DNA of 6,627 bases from Deltaproteobacteria bacterium (lineage in GTDB: Bacteria > Bdellovibrionota_C > UBA2361 > SZUA-149 > JADYYL01), in contig JADYYL010000388.1 in the NCBI GenBank assembly GCA_020853655.1, positions 1 through 6,627 of the forward strand, read 5' to 3'. The notes beneath the pieces were generated by a model, which saw nothing but the letters and a program-made list of their open reading frames with translations, did not search any database and was not told the origin of the DNA. A program made the translations under genes and the position numbers. The stretch's first letter is position 1; each line of letters begins with the position of its first letter. This document shows positions 5,711-6,627 of this stretch, in pieces.

Positions 5711-5743
5711 CTTAATAAGTCCCCAGCCAGAGGCCCCAATTTT
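5711..5743 (-). promoter_or_regulatory. Weak promoter candidate for the Rieske-like gene
   Basis: On the minus strand TTGGGG followed after 16 bases by TATTAA gives a poor -35 and a 4/6 -10 box. Transcription would start near 5705, about 95 bases above the gene. This is the best candidate I found, but it is weak and overlaps inverted repeats. Confidence 0.25.
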
Positions 5744-5772
5744 CCAAAATTGAATAGGTTCAGCCGTTCCAG

Positions 5773-5805
5773 TCACGACGTGCGCTCAAGCGGCGCACAT
5801 CGTGA
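5773..5805 (-). repeat. 13-bp inverted repeat with a single G-U/C-A position
   Basis: TCACGACGTGCGC (5773-5785) and GCGCACATCGTGA (5793-5805) pair over 13 positions around a 7-nt loop. The single imperfect position is C-A if plus-strand RNA is made, but a G-U wobble if minus-strand RNA is made, so the hairpin is fully paired only in minus-strand transcripts. There is no T-run after it. It could be a leader structure for the Rieske-like gene or a DNA operator. Confidence 0.55.
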
Positions 5806-5946
5806 ATCGCTCCACGGACTTCCTCTTCCGTCTCGGAGCTTTCCTAGGGGCCTTCCGAACCGTTCCCGCCACCGAGTCCATCGAAAACAATGCAAAATTC
5901 ATCACACTCGCAAATCCATTGCGTAGAATGTCGACGAGTAACATCT

Positions 5947-5965
5947 AAACGGAGAAGCTCCGTTT
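5947..5965 (+). promoter_or_regulatory. 8-bp hairpin in the exporter gene leader
   Basis: AAACGGAG (5947-5954) and CTCCGTTT (5958-5965) pair perfectly around a 3-nt loop, 15 bases before the exporter ATG. The GGAG in its left arm is the only Shine-Dalgarno-like sequence nearby, yet it is about 26 bases from the ATG and locked in the stem. It may modulate translation or be a DNA palindrome. Confidence 0.4.
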
Positions 5966-5980
5966 GCGCAATTCTCACTT

Positions 5981-6627
5981 ATGCCATCGACAATACTCCG
6001 TCCCTACTTTCTGGCGATCCGAAATCGGGTGCGGTTTCGCGAGCGTGAGGCGTTCGGACTGAGTCGCGAACTCCTCATGTTGTTCGTCGCGCTGATCATT
6101 ATGACGTGTATCTACGCGGCGGTGTCGATTGGGCTGAAAGCCCTCGCACAGAACAGTGTTTTCGTCGTCGTGCTCCCACCGAAGCTGATTGAGCTGTCGC
6201 TGCACTACTTCTTTATTCTCCTCATCGTCTCGAACACCGTAGCCGCCACAGGGAACATCTACACGTCCGACCGAATGAATCTTCTGCTCACAGCACCGAT
6301 CCCTTCCTTGCGACTCTTCGCAGCGAAGTTTCTCGAGACGCTGATCGAGACGGGGATCATGTTTTACGTATTTACTCTCCCGGTCGTACTCGCATTCGTT
6401 GTTCGGCTCGACGCCTCCCCCACTCTACTCCTTGTCTACCTCGTGCTCTCCGTTCCTTTTCTGCTCTGTCCCGTGGCAATCGGTATCGTCCTCGCGACAT
6501 TCTTCTCACGACTGATCTCGCTAATCTGGCGGAGGGGAGGCATCTTCGTTCTCGCCGCGATCGCTACGTTCCTCTACGGGCTCATTCGACTTTCCCAGGA
6601 GCTCGGCGCCGCGAGACTGGAAGGCAA
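5981..6627 (+). CDS. ABC-2-type exporter membrane subunit (N-terminal part, cut by window edge)
   Basis: The frame is open from ATG 5981 to the window end (215 codons) with no stop. The product is strongly hydrophobic, with likely membrane segments at about 31-51, 70-90, 121-142, 148-175 and 186-203, and a basic cytoplasmic N-terminus (RNRVRFREREAF). The segment YTSDRMNLLLTAPIPSLRLF (94-113) followed by AAKFLE is the typical loop of putative ABC exporter permeases (the ABC_tran_2-like group), where DxxLLLxAP precedes an amphipathic stretch. An ATPase partner would be expected beyond the right edge or elsewhere; it is not in view. The substrate is unknown. An in-frame TAA at 5939-5941 with no start codon before ATG 5981 fixes this start, although no Shine-Dalgarno is present at normal spacing. 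Confidence 0.8.
   Translation, partial: MPSTILRPYFLAIRNRVRFREREAFGLSRELLMLFVALIIMTCIYAAVSIGLKALAQNSVFVVVLPPKLIELSLHYFFILLIVSNTVAATGNIYTSDRMNLLLTAPIPSLRLFAAKFLETLIETGIMFYVFTLPVVLAFVVRLDASPTLLLVYLVLSVPFLLCPVAIGIVLATFFSRLISLIWRRGGIFVLAAIATFLYGLIRLSQELGAARLEG

Larger units (their letters stand above)
5609..5980. other. Divergent intergenic region rich in inverted repeats
   Basis: No gene is apparent in these 372 bases. It contains several symmetric sequences besides the 5773-5805 hairpin: CGGGAG-AC-CTCCCG (5651-5664), CCCC-GA-GGGG (5697-5706), GGGGAC/GTCCCC around CTCTTAATAA (5703-5724), and CAATTTT-CC-AAAATTG (5737-5752). It must carry promoters for the Rieske-like gene (minus) and the exporter gene (plus). 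A possible plus-strand -10, TAGAAT (5924-5929), lies about 50 bases above the exporter start. Confidence 0.5.

Noticed and set aside
5703..5752. Possible third, decayed copy of the GGGGACGG repeat element
   Set aside because: GGGGAC and AATTGGGG fragments occur on the minus strand, but the ACGGAGC core is missing and spacing does not match the two real copies.
1..6627. CRISPR array, tRNA, toxin-antitoxin pair, integrase or attachment site
   Set aside because: I saw no regularly spaced repeats, no cloverleaf-like stretch, no small paired genes and no recombinase; nothing supports a defence or mobile island here.

Overview
The window comes from a Gram-negative (diderm) bacterium. Three of the six complete genes encode proteins with lipobox signal peptides, Shine-Dalgarno sites are of the usual GAGG/GGAG type, and TTG starts are used. 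Base composition is moderately GC-rich. Acidobacteriota or an uncultured deltaproteobacterium-like lineage would fit the gene types, the FlgO-type lipoproteins and the short inverted-repeat elements, but nothing here fixes the phylum. I saw no plasmid, phage, CRISPR, tRNA or rRNA signature. The region looks like ordinary chromosome decorated with small repeat elements.

Layout, left to right. (1) 1-104, minus: the first 34 codons of an Fe/Mn superoxide dismutase, with a good sigma70-type promoter, a palindrome on the -35 box and a tandem repeat at the transcription start. (2) 271-375: a REP/MITE-like element made of two inverted 30-nt arms. (3) 372-1535, minus: a soluble hybrid with an N-terminal receiver domain followed by a histidine kinase. 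(4) 1536-1949: a divergent promoter region. (5) 1950-2879, plus: fabD, standing alone without other fatty-acid genes. (6) 2880-2979: a second copy of the repeat element, filling the whole gap between the convergent fabD and lipoprotein genes. (7) 2977-3678, minus, and 3654-4439, plus: two lipoproteins that look like divergent paralogs of the FlgO/LpoB-like fold, arranged head to head with overlapping 5' ends. (8) 4458-4492: a strong intrinsic terminator, then about 310 bases with no recognisable gene. (9) 4805-5608, minus: a Tat-type lipoprotein with a Rieske fold whose two histidine iron-sulfur ligands are replaced. (10) 5609-5980: an intergenic region dense in inverted repeats. (11) 5981-6627, plus: the N-terminal part of an ABC-2-type exporter membrane subunit, cut by the window edge.

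The genes do not form one pathway. Transcription units are mostly single genes, alternating in strand. The points most worth following are the Rieske-like protein with its altered cluster-binding site, the mirrored lipoprotein pair, and the two related repeat elements that abut or overlap stop codons.
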